Shown piece after piece: positions 42,153-50,923 of a DNA stretch of 50,923 nt. Numbering within the stretch: the stretch's first letter is position 1; each line of letters opens with the position of its first letter. Source of the stretch: Bacteroidales bacterium (lineage in GTDB: Bacteria > Bacteroidota > Bacteroidia > Bacteroidales > UBA932); assembly GCA_015060405.1 (NCBI GenBank), contig SUYN01000008.1, positions 33,589 through 84,511 on the forward strand. Reading direction: 5' to 3'. The notes beneath the pieces are model-generated. The model was not told the origin of the DNA and did not search any database. It saw only the letters and a program-made list of their open reading frames with translations. A program made the position numbers and the translations under genes.

Positions 42153-45100
42153 ATGAAATTTAATGAGTATAAAGGCCTTGATCTTGTTGCAACAGGCAAT
42201 GAAATCCTTGAAAGGTGGAAGAAGAACCGAGCATTTGAGAAATCACTGGAACTGAGGGAAGGAGCGCCGGAATTCATATTCTTTGAAGGACCTCCTTCAG
42301 CAAACGGAATGCCGGGCATCCATCATGTCATGGCACGTTCCATCAAGGATGCCGTCTGCCGTTACAAGACTCAGAGCGGATTCAAGGTCAACCGCCGTGC
42401 AGGATGGGATACTCACGGTCTTCCTGTCGAACTGGGTGTGGAAAAGATGCTTGGAATCACCAAGGAAGACATAGGTACGAAGATATCTGTAGAGGAATAT
42501 AATGACGCCTGCCGCAAGGAAGTGATGAAATACACTGCAGAGTGGGTGAACATGACCGAGCGTGTAGGTTACTGGGTGGACATGAACGACCCGTACATCA
42601 CGTATGACAACCGTTACATCGAGACTCTCTGGCATCTTCTCAAGAAGATTTATGACAAGGGACTTCTCTATAAGGGAAAGTCGATCCAGCCATATTCTCC
42701 TGCTGCCGGAACAGGTCTGAGTACGCACGAGCTCAACCAGCCGGGCTGCTACCGTGATGTCAAGGACACCACTGCAGTGGCTCAGTTTGCCGTGATCCGT
42801 GACGAGAAGTCGGAGTTCCTTTTCAGTGAGGGCGTTCCTGCATATATCCTTGCATGGACGACTACCCCATGGACCCTTCCTTCGAATACAGCTCTCTGCG
42901 TCGGACCAGCCATAGACTATGTGCGCGTCCTTTCATTCAACCCGTACACGGGACAGCCTGCACTCTATGTGGTTGCCCAGGCTCTTGTAGGAGCCCACTT
43001 CAATGCAAAGGCTGCGGATGTGGCGTTCGAGGATTACAGACCGGGTGACAAGCTTGTTCCGTTCAAGGTGCTTGACGGAACCCTCAAGGGAACTGACCTT
43101 GTGGGCATCAGCTACGAGCAGCTCATCCCTTGGTTCAACCCTGGCGAGGGCGCTTTCCGTGTCATCCCTGGCGATTATGTGACAACAGAGGACGGTACGG
43201 GTATCGTCCACATTGCCCCTACATTCGGTGCAGATGACGCCAAGGTGGCGAGACTTGCAGGTGTGCCTGGCCTTCAGGTGGTTGACCGTAACGGTGACCT
43301 TCAGGCCCAGGTGGATCTCAGGGGACGTTTCTTCTGCATTGAAGACCTGGATCCGGAATACGCGGCTGCAAACATGTCCCCTGACTACGCAGAGTGGGCA
43401 GGCCGATATGTCAAGAACGCATACGATGCTTCCCTCCCTGCCGATGCGCCGACTCTTGATGTCGACATCTGCGTGATGCTCAAGCAGCAGAACAAGGCTT
43501 TCAGAATCGAGAAGCATACACATAACTACCCTCACTGCTGGCGTACCGACAAGCCGGTTCTCTACTATCCTCTGAACTCATGGTTCATCAAGACCACTGC
43601 GGTCCGTGAGAGGATGATGGAGCTGAACGAGCAGATAATGTGGAAGCCGGAGTCTACCGGTACAGGACGTTTCGGAAAGTGGCTCGAGAACATCCAGGAC
43701 TGGAACCTCTCGAGAAGCCGCTACTGGGGAACCCCTCTTCCTATATGGCAGACAGAGGACGGCAAGGAGGCCAAATGCATCGGTTCGATCAAGGAACTCT
43801 ATGCGGAGATCGACAAGGCTGTTGCAGCAGGCTTCATGACAGAGAATCCGTTTGCTGCAAAGGGCTTCGATCCCGAGGATATGTCGAAGGAGAACTACGA
43901 CAAGATCGATATCCATCGTCCATACGTGGACAACATCTTCCTCGTTTCTGACAGCGGCAGGAAGATGGTACGCGAGCTTGACCTCATCGACGTGTGGTTC
44001 GACTCGGGTGCGATGCCATATGCGCAGGAGGGTCTCCGCAACCTCGGTTCGGACCGTTTCGGCATCACTGCGGACTTCATCGCAGAGGGCGTTGACCAGA
44101 CGCGCGGATGGTTCTATACCCTCCATGCGATCAACACCATGGTAAGCGACAAGTGCGCATTCAAGAGAGTCATTTCAAACGGACTCGTGCTTGACAAGGA
44201 CGGAAACAAGATGAGCAAGCGTCTCGGAAACGCCGTCGATCCGTTCTGGGCACTTGACACATATGGAGCAGATGCGCTCAGATGGTATATGCTCACAAAT
44301 GCACAGCCATGGGACAACCTCCGTTTTGACGTGACAGGTGTTGACGAAGTGCGTCGCAAATTCTTCGGAACACTTTACAATACATATTCATTCTTTGCGC
44401 TTTACGCGAATATCGACGGATTCGATCCTAAGACAGCAGCAGTGCCTGTGAACGAGCGTCCGGAAATCGACAGATGGATCATATCCCTGCTCAACACCCT
44501 TGTCAAGGATGTAGTGGCGGCTTACGAGGATTACGACATCACCACTGCCGGCCGTCTCATCCAGGACTTTGTCTGCGACCATGTCAGCAACTGGTACGTG
44601 CGTCTCGGAAGAAAGAGATTCTGGGGCGGCACGATGGATGTCGACAAGCTCTCGGCATATCAGACCCTCTATCAGGTCCTCGTGTCAGTGGCGAAGCTTG
44701 CGGCACCGATAGCACCGTTCTTCATGGAGCGCCTCTATCTTGACCTTGTCGAAGGCGAGGAGTCCGTTCACTATGTCGCAATGCCGGCATATGACCAGAC
44801 GGTAGTGGATAAGGATCTTGAGGAGCGTATGGCTCTTGCACAGAGAGCCACATCGATGGTTCTGGCTCTTCGCAGAAAGGCTGAGGTGAATGTCCGCAAG
44901 CCTCTCTCGAAGATCATCATCCCTGTGATCGACAACAAGGTGAAGGAGCAGCTTGAGAAGGTCAAGGATCTCATTCTCAATGAGGTGAATGTGAAGGAGG
45001 CCGAGTTTATCTCTGACACTACGGGTCTGATAACCAAGAAGATCAAGCCTAACTTCAAGACCCTCGGAAAGATCTATGGCAAGCAGATGAAGGAGATCGC

Positions 45101-45584
45101 AGCAGCTTTCGGCACCCTGGATCAGAACGTGATCTCTGAAATCCAGGCATCAGAGGCTTCTGGCACAGGATATGTTCTGAGCCTGCCTTCAGGAGACGTG
45201 ACCCTCAACAAGGGTGATTATGAAATCTCTTCTGAGGACATGCCGGGATGGCTTGTGGCGACCGAAGGTGCCATGACCATAGCCCTCGACGTGACCATCA
45301 CTGAGGAGCTCAGACAGGAAGGTGTTGCGCGTGAACTCATCAACAGGATCCAGAACCTGAGAAAGAGCAGCGGATTTGATGTGACTGACAAGATCAGTGT
45401 CGTGATCTATGCGGAAGGTGCGGATGCAGAAGAGATCGCCGCATCCCTCGCCAACTTCAGCGGCTACATCGCAGCCCAGACTCTTGCCCTCTCAGTAGAG
45501 TCTGCGTCAATCGACCAGGCAGGCGATGCTCCTGAAGTGGAGTGGAACGATACAACCATAAGAATCAGAGTGACAAAAAGATAA
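42153..45584 (+). CDS. ileS: Isoleucyl-tRNA synthetase, long eukaryote-like type
   Basis: This 1143-residue enzyme charges tRNA-Ile. The HIGH-type motif is GIHH (residues 55-58, after PPSANGMP) and the KMSKS-type motif is KMSKR (686-690). The editing domain between them includes AWTTTPWTLPSNTAL and the GTGIVHIAPTFGADD stretch. At over 1100 residues, and without the C-terminal zinc-finger cysteines of the E. coli type, it belongs to the eukaryote-like group that is often insensitive to mupirocin; that property is inferred from the group, not seen. It has its own promoter and is followed by a TraR/DksA-like gene. Confidence 0.96.
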   Translation: MKFNEYKGLDLVATGNEILERWKKNRAFEKSLELREGAPEFIFFEGPPSANGMPGIHHVMARSIKDAVCRYKTQSGFKVNRRAGWDTHGLPVELGVEKMLGITKEDIGTKISVEEYNDACRKEVMKYTAEWVNMTERVGYWVDMNDPYITYDNRYIETLWHLLKKIYDKGLLYKGKSIQPYSPAAGTGLSTHELNQPGCYRDVKDTTAVAQFAVIRDEKSEFLFSEGVPAYILAWTTTPWTLPSNTALCVGPAIDYVRVLSFNPYTGQPALYVVAQALVGAHFNAKAADVAFEDYRPGDKLVPFKVLDGTLKGTDLVGISYEQLIPWFNPGEGAFRVIPGDYVTTEDGTGIVHIAPTFGADDAKVARLAGVPGLQVVDRNGDLQAQVDLRGRFFCIEDLDPEYAAANMSPDYAEWAGRYVKNAYDASLPADAPTLDVDICVMLKQQNKAFRIEKHTHNYPHCWRTDKPVLYYPLNSWFIKTTAVRERMMELNEQIMWKPESTGTGRFGKWLENIQDWNLSRSRYWGTPLPIWQTEDGKEAKCIGSIKELYAEIDKAVAAGFMTENPFAAKGFDPEDMSKENYDKIDIHRPYVDNIFLVSDSGRKMVRELDLIDVWFDSGAMPYAQEGLRNLGSDRFGITADFIAEGVDQTRGWFYTLHAINTMVSDKCAFKRVISNGLVLDKDGNKMSKRLGNAVDPFWALDTYGADALRWYMLTNAQPWDNLRFDVTGVDEVRRKFFGTLYNTYSFFALYANIDGFDPKTAAVPVNERPEIDRWIISLLNTLVKDVVAAYEDYDITTAGRLIQDFVCDHVSNWYVRLGRKRFWGGTMDVDKLSAYQTLYQVLVSVAKLAAPIAPFFMERLYLDLVEGEESVHYVAMPAYDQTVVDKDLEERMALAQRATSMVLALRRKAEVNVRKPLSKIIIPVIDNKVKEQLEKVKDLILNEVNVKEAEFISDTTGLITKKIKPNFKTLGKIYGKQMKEIAAAFGTLDQNVISEIQASEASGTGYVLSLPSGDVTLNKGDYEISSEDMPGWLVATEGAMTIALDVTITEELRQEGVARELINRIQNLRKSSGFDVTDKISVVIYAEGADAEEIAASLANFSGYIAAQTLALSVESASIDQAGDAPEVEWNDTTIRIRVTKR

Positions 45585-45606
45585 TAACAATTTAAACATA
45601 ATGATT

Positions 45607-46017
45607 ATGGCAGAAGAAATGAAGAACGCACCTGAGGTGAAAGTTCGTTACAGTGATGAGGAACTCCAGGAGTTCAAGGCCATCATTCTCCAGATGCTTG
45701 AGAACGCGAAGCAGGAGTACAAGACTCTTCGCGACATCGTGACACACGATTCAAGCAACGACATCGAAGATACATCTCCTACATTCAAAGTGATGGAGGA
45801 AGGTGCAATGACCCTTTCAAAAGAAGAAGCGGGAGCATTGGCACAGCGCCAGTATAAGTTCATCCAGAACCTTGAGGCGGCCCTTATCCGTATCGAGAAC
45901 AAGACTTACGGAGTGTGCCGTATGACAGGAAAGCTTATACCTAAGGAAAGACTCCGTCTTGTACCTCACGCGACCCTTACCGTCGAGGCAAAGGAGATGA
46001 TGAACAAGAACAAGTAG
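45607..46017 (+). CDS. TraR/DksA-family protein with most zinc cysteines lost
   Basis: This 136-residue protein (start MAEEMKNAPE; an ATG two codons earlier is possible) has an N-terminal helical hairpin rich in charged residues (EELQEFKAIILQMLENAKQ). A C-terminal region corresponds to the DksA zinc finger. There the usual YGxCxxCG reads YGVCRMTG, and the second CxxC is replaced by TLTVEAK, so only one cysteine remains and zinc is unlikely to bind. The family acts at the secondary channel of RNA polymerase, often with ppGpp. Cysteine-poor versions are common in Bacteroidota. It sits between ileS and lspA with gaps of 22 and 5 bases. Confidence 0.87.
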   Translation: MAEEMKNAPEVKVRYSDEELQEFKAIILQMLENAKQEYKTLRDIVTHDSSNDIEDTSPTFKVMEEGAMTLSKEEAGALAQRQYKFIQNLEAALIRIENKTYGVCRMTGKLIPKERLRLVPHATLTVEAKEMMNKNK

Positions 46018-46022
46018 TCTTT

Positions 46023-46601
46023 ATGAAAGTTTCAAAAGGGACTAAGCTCTTTATCCTTGGTGCCGTTTTGGTTGTCATTGACCAGATCATAAAGGTTCTG
46101 GTCAAGACGAATATGGAATTGGGAGAGTCCATCGATGTGATCGGTGACTGGTTCAAGCTGCACTTTGTCCTTAATAAAGGTATGGCCTTCGGAATGGCTT
46201 TCGGAGGCCTTTGGGGCAAGGTGCTTCTCTCCGTTTTCCGTATTGTCCTCTTCGGCTTTCTCTGCTGGTGGATATCAGGACTTTCCAGAAAGAAGGACAC
46301 ACCGGCCGGAGTCCTGGTCGGTCTTACCATGATAACGGCAGGAGCCCTAGGCAACATATTCGACTGTCTGTTCTATGGTATGATATGGCCGGAGACAGTC
46401 ATGCCGGGAGCACCGTTCGCCTTTATGTTCGGCCAGGTCGTGGACATGTTCTACTTCCCGCTGTTTGACTATCAGCTGCCTTGGATGGACTATCCTCGGA
46501 CCTTCTTCGGGGCGGTCTTCAATTTTGCCGACAGTTGTGTCACCTGCGGGGCCATCTACCTGCTCCTGTTCCAGTACAAGTTCTTCTCAAAGGAACAATG
46601 A
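46023..46601 (+). CDS. lspA: Lipoprotein signal peptidase (signal peptidase II)
   Basis: This 192-residue integral membrane protease removes the signal peptide of lipoproteins after lipid attachment. The catalytic aspartates are in GALGNIFDCLFYG and FNFADSCVTCG. The N-terminal helix carries VVIDQIIKVLVKTNM and the next loop has FVLNKGMAFGMAFG. Four membrane segments are visible. A longer periplasmic loop between the third helix and the final Asp motif (MIWPETVMPGAPFAFMF and after) is typical of Bacteroidota. It would process the many lipoproteins encoded in this window. Confidence 0.95.
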   Translation: MKVSKGTKLFILGAVLVVIDQIIKVLVKTNMELGESIDVIGDWFKLHFVLNKGMAFGMAFGGLWGKVLLSVFRIVLFGFLCWWISGLSRKKDTPAGVLVGLTMITAGALGNIFDCLFYGMIWPETVMPGAPFAFMFGQVVDMFYFPLFDYQLPWMDYPRTFFGAVFNFADSCVTCGAIYLLLFQYKFFSKEQ

Positions 46602-46602
46602 T

Positions 46603-46633
46603 TTTGCATAACAGATAAAAAATCATATATTTG
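46603..46633 (+). promoter_or_regulatory. Consensus Bacteroidota promoter of the fimbrillin-like pair
   Basis: TTTG (46603-46606), a 19-base spacer and TATATTTG (46626-46633) match the -33/-7 consensus exactly. A short palindrome, CACACAC (46634-46640) with GTGTGTG (46648-46654), lies at the expected transcription start, and a 5' leader of about 60 bases leads to the ATG at 46699. Confidence 0.85.
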
Positions 46634-46698
46634 CACACACAGAGGATGTGTGTGTTTATATTTTTATGACCTCTGATGACCATTAACATATTCATTTG

Positions 46699-47679
46699 AT
46701 GAAAAAGGCACTGTATTTATTACTCGTGGCTGCTCTTTTTGTGGGCTGCAACAGAGACGGGAAGAAAGAGGGTTCCACTGGAGCCGGCATCTTCTTCGAG
46801 ACCCGCACAGGGGAGACAGACACTCTGCCTCAGCAGGAAGGCGAGGCCTTCGGAGTGTTCGGCTATTATTCTTTGGGAGAATCCCTGAACAACGTATTTT
46901 CCGGCTATGATGACAGGATAGCCAAGGTGAGCTGGGATGCTGCAGATGAGGTGTTCTCTTACGACAAGCTCGCAAGATGGACGGACGGAACGTATTCGTT
47001 CTATGCCTATTATCCGTACACCTACAGGAATCAGGAGCGTATCGGGATTGTCGATAACGTCCGTTACAAGACCCTTCAGTTCGTGCAGCCGTCCGAGCTT
47101 GAGGACATGGTAGACCTCATGACTGCTTCTGTCGAATCCGTTACCAAGTCTTCCGAGCCTGTCAGGCTCCAGTTCGAGTCCAGACTCTTCAGTGTGGATG
47201 TGGTGATGGCAAACCATGATGACATGAATGAAGCCACTCCCGGCATCACCATACTTAATGCAGAGATCGATTTTGTCGGGGTTCCTGAATCAATGGAATT
47301 TGACATAGACGGCACAGGAATCATGGTGTCCGAGGAGACCGTCGACATCAATGCAGACCTGCTTCCTTCTTCATCGGGCATATTGCTTGAAGCCGGCATG
47401 GAATACAATCTGACAAAGGAATATGGAAATTCCTTCCGTTTCATTCCTGATGAAGGTATAAAGTGTTCCCTCGCGATTGAATATGTCGATCCGGAGGGAG
47501 AGACTGACATATATACCTATCCTGAAGATGGAGATTGGGCCTCATTTGCCGATGTGATGGCGGCAGGTGGAAAATACACCATCGTGATAAACACATCTTT
47601 AGGTACTCCATATCCGTTCACGGCCTCACTTGTGGCGGATTGGGAAGAGGAAGTCGATGTAGATAACGATTTTAATTAA
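46699..47679 (+). CDS. Fimbrillin-like (Mfa-like) surface lipoprotein
   Basis: This 326-residue protein starts at the ATG at 46699, giving a lipoprotein signal peptide ending in FVGC (Cys17). The mature start ending FFETRTGETD matches the early strand of fimbrillin-like proteins, where cleavage after an Arg can free the mature subunit. Further on, KVSWDAADEVFSYDKL, then GTYSFYAYYPY and a late MEYNLTKEYG segment fit the two transthyretin-like domains of the Mfa-like family. Such proteins form or decorate surface fimbriae. It is the first gene of a two-gene unit with its own strong promoter, 6 bases before the next gene. Confidence 0.82.
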   Translation: MKKALYLLLVAALFVGCNRDGKKEGSTGAGIFFETRTGETDTLPQQEGEAFGVFGYYSLGESLNNVFSGYDDRIAKVSWDAADEVFSYDKLARWTDGTYSFYAYYPYTYRNQERIGIVDNVRYKTLQFVQPSELEDMVDLMTASVESVTKSSEPVRLQFESRLFSVDVVMANHDDMNEATPGITILNAEIDFVGVPESMEFDIDGTGIMVSEETVDINADLLPSSSGILLEAGMEYNLTKEYGNSFRFIPDEGIKCSLAIEYVDPEGETDIYTYPEDGDWASFADVMAAGGKYTIVINTSLGTPYPFTASLVADWEEEVDVDNDFN

Positions 47680-47685
47680 TGAGCC

Positions 47686-50631
47686 ATGAATAAGATACTT
47701 AAGCATATTCTGACCTTTTCAGTCATTGCAGCCGGTGCCGTGTCTTGTGTGGACGAAATGTCTGACAATTCAGTGAACAGTGGATCGGAGGTTACTTTTG
47801 TGGCACGTATGACGGATTACTCTTACCGCAGTGTGAACACGAAATCGCTGAGCCCGGACAAGTTCGAGTCAGACGTGAAGTCATTGTATTTCCTTGTGTT
47901 CAACCATGATGGCGACAGGGTTTCGTTCAAGGAGGCAAAGAAGGATTCCTTCTCTGCAGTGTTCCATTCGGATGAAGCTTACGATAACGCCGTCGTATGC
48001 TGTGTGGCAAACATGCGCCGCTCATTCGTGCAGGACAGCCTTCTTACCCTGTCGGATCTGCATGAAACGCACTATAAGATAAACTATGCACCAGTCGAGG
48101 AAACCGGTTGTGTGGGAATCCCGATGTTTGAAGATGGCTCATATGCCATTCCGATGGTCGGTATGGTCGAGGGCATCGATTTTTCTGCAATCGGAGCAGA
48201 ACCTTACCCTGTCACCTTGCGCAGGCTTTTCTCAAAGGTGGTCATGAACTTCGGCCTCAATCTGGGAAATGACATTTCTTCTTCAGAACAGCCGTTCTTC
48301 CGCTTTTCGGAATACACGGTGACGAATCTTCCTGCAAGTGTGAGGCTGGCGGAGGCCGATGAGGATACGGACTGCAGAGTGTTTGCACAGCCTCAGACCA
48401 TATCCCTTGCAGATATGAAGATCTATGACAAGGCTGATCCTTTCACATTCCTGCTTTATGTTCCGGAATCAAAGATGCAGCCTGAAGTGACACCGGAAAT
48501 CATGTCGCAGAGCTGGTATGCCGACAGGGATCAGCGCTATAAGCCTGTGCTCGCTGAGGGACTGGATGCAGTTTGCGTGTCTCTGAACGGAAGCTACCTT
48601 CCTACTGGTGAAGGCAATCAGGTGGGATATGACCTGAAATATGACATATACCTTGGAGAAAACAATTTCGACAGTTTCAGTCTCAGAAGGAATGTCCTTT
48701 ACAACAATGATGTGACCATCAGAGGATTTGCCGGAGTCGGCTGGGATGCGGATGTGGATCACCGGGTGGATGTAGAGGTCAACGGATTCATAGTAGGATT
48801 CGAAAGGACCGCCTTGCTGGACTCGCATTATGAAGTACGTCCTCTAAGGGTGAGGTTCGACCAGAGGTTCGACACTGAAGGACAGGTGTGCATAGAAGTC
48901 CTGAATGCAGATGACGAGGAAGGGGAGATCCCTTCATGGGTCCGTCTTGAGCGTCCTCTTTCTACAGGAGGCGTGTATTGCGACAACAGCACCAAGAGAC
49001 GCTATTTCACCATGGATCTGGTTTCAGATGTTCTGGCGGAGAGCGGAAAGGTGATAACCTACAATCCGCTTTCTTCGGAAGCCGACCTCAGGGGTGAAAT
49101 CCCTGTATGGGTGTATGTCGACGAGTATTCTGCTGCTTCCACCGATGGATTCAGTACTGATACCAGACGTGCAAGGATAAGAGTCGGATTCCAGGACTCT
49201 GAAGGCGAGACATTGTATTATCAGGATTATATCATAAGCCAGCGTGCAGTTTATCCTGTAAAGGCAGGCTCATTGAATATGAGAACCTATGGAATGGAGT
49301 TCCATGAGGAGTACCTTCACGATTATGATGTGATTCCTGATTTCGATGATGTTCCCGAATCGGACACCAAGTCGAAACAGGGACTTGTCTGGGGACTTGA
49401 CGGCATGCAGCTATCGCGCAACAAGAGGTCTGTCTATACAGATGACGTCGAGGTCAGTGACATCGCGTTGTCTGCTCTTGGAATCGACATCCCGATGTCA
49501 AAGGTCGATTCCCTGGCATCCTTCTTCCCTGGCGGTGCGCTTGCATCTGTGATGAATGCGCAGATCGGCCAGGCTCAGAGCATCCTTCCGTATTATGACT
49601 TCTACACTTCAGCGGATTCGGAGTCTGTCAATGTTCCGTCACTGGTCGTAAGAGACTATGAAGGATATGAAATGAACGTGGAGATCATCCATAACCTTCT
49701 TCTGAACAAAGCGTCTGATGCCTCTGCAAAGCTCAATGGAGTGGCGCTGAATGAGGATGAACTTTCAGTCATCTCTTACTGCTACAACAAGAACAGGAGA
49801 GATCAGTATGGAAACGTCGTGACTCTGGTCGAAGGTCAGGACAGCCTGATCAACACAGCGAACCTTCACTGGTATGCCCCGTCGATTTCAGAGATAGAGG
49901 ACATCGTGAAAAACGCCTCAAAGCTTGAGGACGAGTTCTCGGTGTTTGCGGACAACCTTTACTGGTCATGCCAGCCTTCATATGAGAAGGGAGAGGTGGC
50001 ATCTGACCTTCAGATGAGCATCGCACAGCCTGTTTCCGTACCGTTGATCGGAAGCTTCGCGTTCACAATTGACGCTTCTCTTCAGCTTACTGCCAAAGGT
50101 AAGGGCCTGTTCCTGAAAGATGACACCGACAGGGCCCGTGCGACAAGATTCGACACCTCTATGGGTTCTGTTGTGTCAAGTTCTGTTCAGGGATCAAGCA
50201 ACATCATAAAGATGTCGGCAGAGAATTCGTCAGAACTTACCAAGATAGAGCTGACTACAGCCGAGCGTGACAGCCTCCTTACGGTTCTTGATGTTGACAT
50301 CAAGGATGTAATGAACGGAAACTTAGGCAACCTGGCGGAATCTCTTACAACAGATGAGATCGTATGGCTTTCGAAGTTCATCATCAGCAAATTCGACATG
50401 AAGAGCATGATAGCGGACATCAGAGAGATCTTCGAGGGAATGTCACAGCTCGACTGGGATGTGGATCAGGACTCTGTGTCGGAGGAAGAGCTTGTCTATG
50501 ACGAAGGAAACATGACAAGAAAGGACATGGCAAGAGTGCGCTGCCTCTACAATCCTAACCCTCCGAAACAATACATGAGAGCTCCGAATGCCTTGTCGAC
50601 AGGGGGCTACACATACAACCCTGTAAACTGA
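47686..50631 (+). CDS. Large fimbrillin-related surface lipoprotein (DUF4906-like)
   Basis: This 981-residue protein has a signal peptide ending in AVSC (Cys21). Residues about 30-360 resemble fimbrillin-family N-terminal domains: [20 protein letters not shown], then [18 protein letters not shown] and [16 protein letters not shown]. The middle contains repeated beta segments with [11 protein letters not shown] and [18 protein letters not shown]. Near residues 725-765 the stretch [15 protein letters not shown], then [13 protein letters not shown] resembles the W-P-E..YWSS pattern of DUF4906/FISUMP-type domains. The last 150 residues are acidic and helical, ending with an Asn/Pro-rich tail. It could be a tip or anchoring protein for a fimbria whose subunit is the previous gene. 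The exact function is not known. Confidence 0.75.
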   Translation: MNKILKHILTFSVIAAGAVSCVDEMSDNSVNSGSEVTFVARMTDYSYRSVNTKSLSPDKFESDVKSLYFLVFNHDGDRVSFKEAKKDSFSAVFHSDEAYDNAVVCCVANMRRSFVQDSLLTLSDLHETHYKINYAPVEETGCVGIPMFEDGSYAIPMVGMVEGIDFSAIGAEPYPVTLRRLFSKVVMNFGLNLGNDISSSEQPFFRFSEYTVTNLPASVRLAEADEDTDCRVFAQPQTISLADMKIYDKADPFTFLLYVPESKMQPEVTPEIMSQSWYADRDQRYKPVLAEGLDAVCVSLNGSYLPTGEGNQVGYDLKYDIYLGENNFDSFSLRRNVLYNNDVTIRGFAGVGWDADVDHRVDVEVNGFIVGFERTALLDSHYEVRPLRVRFDQRFDTEGQVCIEVLNADDEEGEIPSWVRLERPLSTGGVYCDNSTKRRYFTMDLVSDVLAESGKVITYNPLSSEADLRGEIPVWVYVDEYSAASTDGFSTDTRRARIRVGFQDSEGETLYYQDYIISQRAVYPVKAGSLNMRTYGMEFHEEYLHDYDVIPDFDDVPESDTKSKQGLVWGLDGMQLSRNKRSVYTDDVEVSDIALSALGIDIPMSKVDSLASFFPGGALASVMNAQIGQAQSILPYYDFYTSADSESVNVPSLVVRDYEGYEMNVEIIHNLLLNKASDASAKLNGVALNEDELSVISYCYNKNRRDQYGNVVTLVEGQDSLINTANLHWYAPSISEIEDIVKNASKLEDEFSVFADNLYWSCQPSYEKGEVASDLQMSIAQPVSVPLIGSFAFTIDASLQLTAKGKGLFLKDDTDRARATRFDTSMGSVVSSSVQGSSNIIKMSAENSSELTKIELTTAERDSLLTVLDVDIKDVMNGNLGNLAESLTTDEIVWLSKFIISKFDMKSMIADIREIFEGMSQLDWDVDQDSVSEEELVYDEGNMTRKDMARVRCLYNPNPPKQYMRAPNALSTGGYTYNPVN

Positions 50632-50639
50632 TAAAGCGA

Positions 50640-50695
50640 AAAGGTACAATAAAAAAGAAAAAAAATTTGCAGAATAACTTTTTTATTGTACCTTT
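50640..50695. repeat. 18-bp perfect inverted repeat around the tRNA-Ser promoter
   Basis: The left arm (50640-50657) reads AAAGGTACAATAAAAAAG and the right arm (50678-50695) is its exact complement in reverse, with a 20-base spacer. The spacer holds the -33 box and the right arm holds most of the -7 box of the tRNA promoter. It starts 9 bases after the stop of the fimbrillin-related gene, so as RNA it could also end that transcript. Confidence 0.85.
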
Positions 50696-50696
50696 G
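50666..50696 (+). promoter_or_regulatory. Consensus promoter of tRNA-Ser
   Basis: TTTG (50666-50669), a 19-base spacer and TACCTTTG (50689-50696) match the Bacteroidota consensus. The mature tRNA begins 28 bases after the -7 box. Confidence 0.88.
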
Positions 50697-50723
50697 CAAT
50701 CCCTTTCAACGGGGAAACATATT

Positions 50724-50808
50724 GGAGAGTTGGCAGAGTGGTCGAATGCGGCGGTCTTGAAAACCGTTGATCTTAACGGGTCCGGGGGTTCGAATCCCTC
50801 ACTCTCCG
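50724..50808 (+). tRNA. tRNA-Ser (anticodon UGA)
   Basis: The sequence folds as a type II tRNA of 85 bases. GGAGAGT (50724-50730) pairs with ACTCTCC (50801-50807), and the discriminator is G at 50808. The anticodon loop CTTGAAA carries TGA at 50758-50760, reading UCA codons. There is a long variable arm (around TTGATCTTAACGGG) and a standard T loop, GGTTCGAATCC. The 3' CCA is not encoded in full (CA follows the discriminator) and would be added. Confidence 0.96.
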
Positions 50809-50842
50809 CAATAAACGCTGAAAATCAGCAAATTATAAAACA

Positions 50843-50890
50843 AACACCCAATTTTACACCCAAGAATGTAAAGTTGGGTGTTTTTATTTT
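50843..50890 (+). terminator. Strong terminator after tRNA-Ser
   Basis: AACACCCAATTTTACA (50843-50858) pairs with TGTAAAGTTGGGTGTT (50867-50882) over 16 bp with one wobble pair and an 8-base loop, followed by a T-rich run. The unit ACACCCAA occurs twice (50844-50851 and 50856-50863), so an alternative 8-bp hairpin with the same right arm is possible. Confidence 0.9.
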
Positions 50891-50923
50891 ATTTAAGACG
50901 AATCATATTCGCTCGGAAAATAA

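Noticed and set aside
1..50923. CRISPR arrays, insertion sequences or prophage genes
   Set aside because: I saw no regularly spaced direct repeats, transposase, integrase or phage structural motifs anywhere in the window.

Overview
The window looks like a chromosome segment from a gut-type member of the order Bacteroidales (phylum Bacteroidota), with moderate GC content. The evidence is: several promoters of the Bacteroidota type (TTTG, 19-20 bases, TAnnTTTG); almost no Shine-Dalgarno sequences; many lipoproteins with BACON, fimbrillin-like or CotH domains; a long eukaryote-like isoleucyl-tRNA synthetase; and a glycogen synthase fused to a glycogen phosphorylase. I cannot assign a genus from sequence alone. 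There is no gap longer than about 205 bases without a gene, and I see no transposase, integrase, phage gene or CRISPR array.

Layout. (1) 1-7944, + strand: the tail of a beta-glucan utilisation locus. It holds the end of a probable carbohydrate-binding protein, two GH16 endo-glucanase lipoproteins, a GH3 beta-glucosidase, a CotH-type surface lipoprotein and a GH5 glucanase. SusC/SusD and a regulator would lie upstream, outside the window. (2) 7934-25118: housekeeping genes in short, often tail-to-tail units. They are a HAD phosphatase and S41 protease; rdgB and recO; efp; cmk and ispH; a response regulator facing its probable giant sensor kinase; rlmH; a DUF4783 protein; a long RSH (SpoT-like) protein; then prs, a small Cys-rich membrane protein, der, and engB.

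(3) 25230-40857, + strand: a run of co-directional, tightly spaced genes. xseA and xseB are followed by a whole glycogen module: branching enzyme, debranching enzyme, GT4 glycosyltransferase, GH57 amylase with a lysine-rich tail, and the synthase-phosphorylase fusion. Then come ribF, a small membrane protein, greA, a HIT hydrolase and a thioredoxin-fold lipoprotein lacking its cysteines. (4) 40873-42077, - strand: cvpA and tsaB. (5) 42153-46601, + strand: ileS, a TraR/DksA-like protein and lspA. (6) 46699-50631: a promoter followed by two fimbrillin-like surface lipoproteins. (7) 50640-50890: tRNA-Ser(UGA), whose promoter lies inside an 18-bp perfect inverted repeat, then a strong terminator.

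How the genes work together. Region 1 would cut extracellular beta-glucan at the cell surface and pass it to GH3 as oligosaccharides. Region 3 stores and mobilises glucose as glycogen. Between them are stringent-response, nucleotide, translation and envelope-maturation genes (lspA would process the many lipoproteins). The most unusual items are the polycationic tail on GH57, the single-chain synthase-phosphorylase, an RSH protein whose synthetase site looks dead, an NtrC-like regulator without a DNA-binding domain, the CotH protein in a glucan locus, and the palindromic tRNA promoter.
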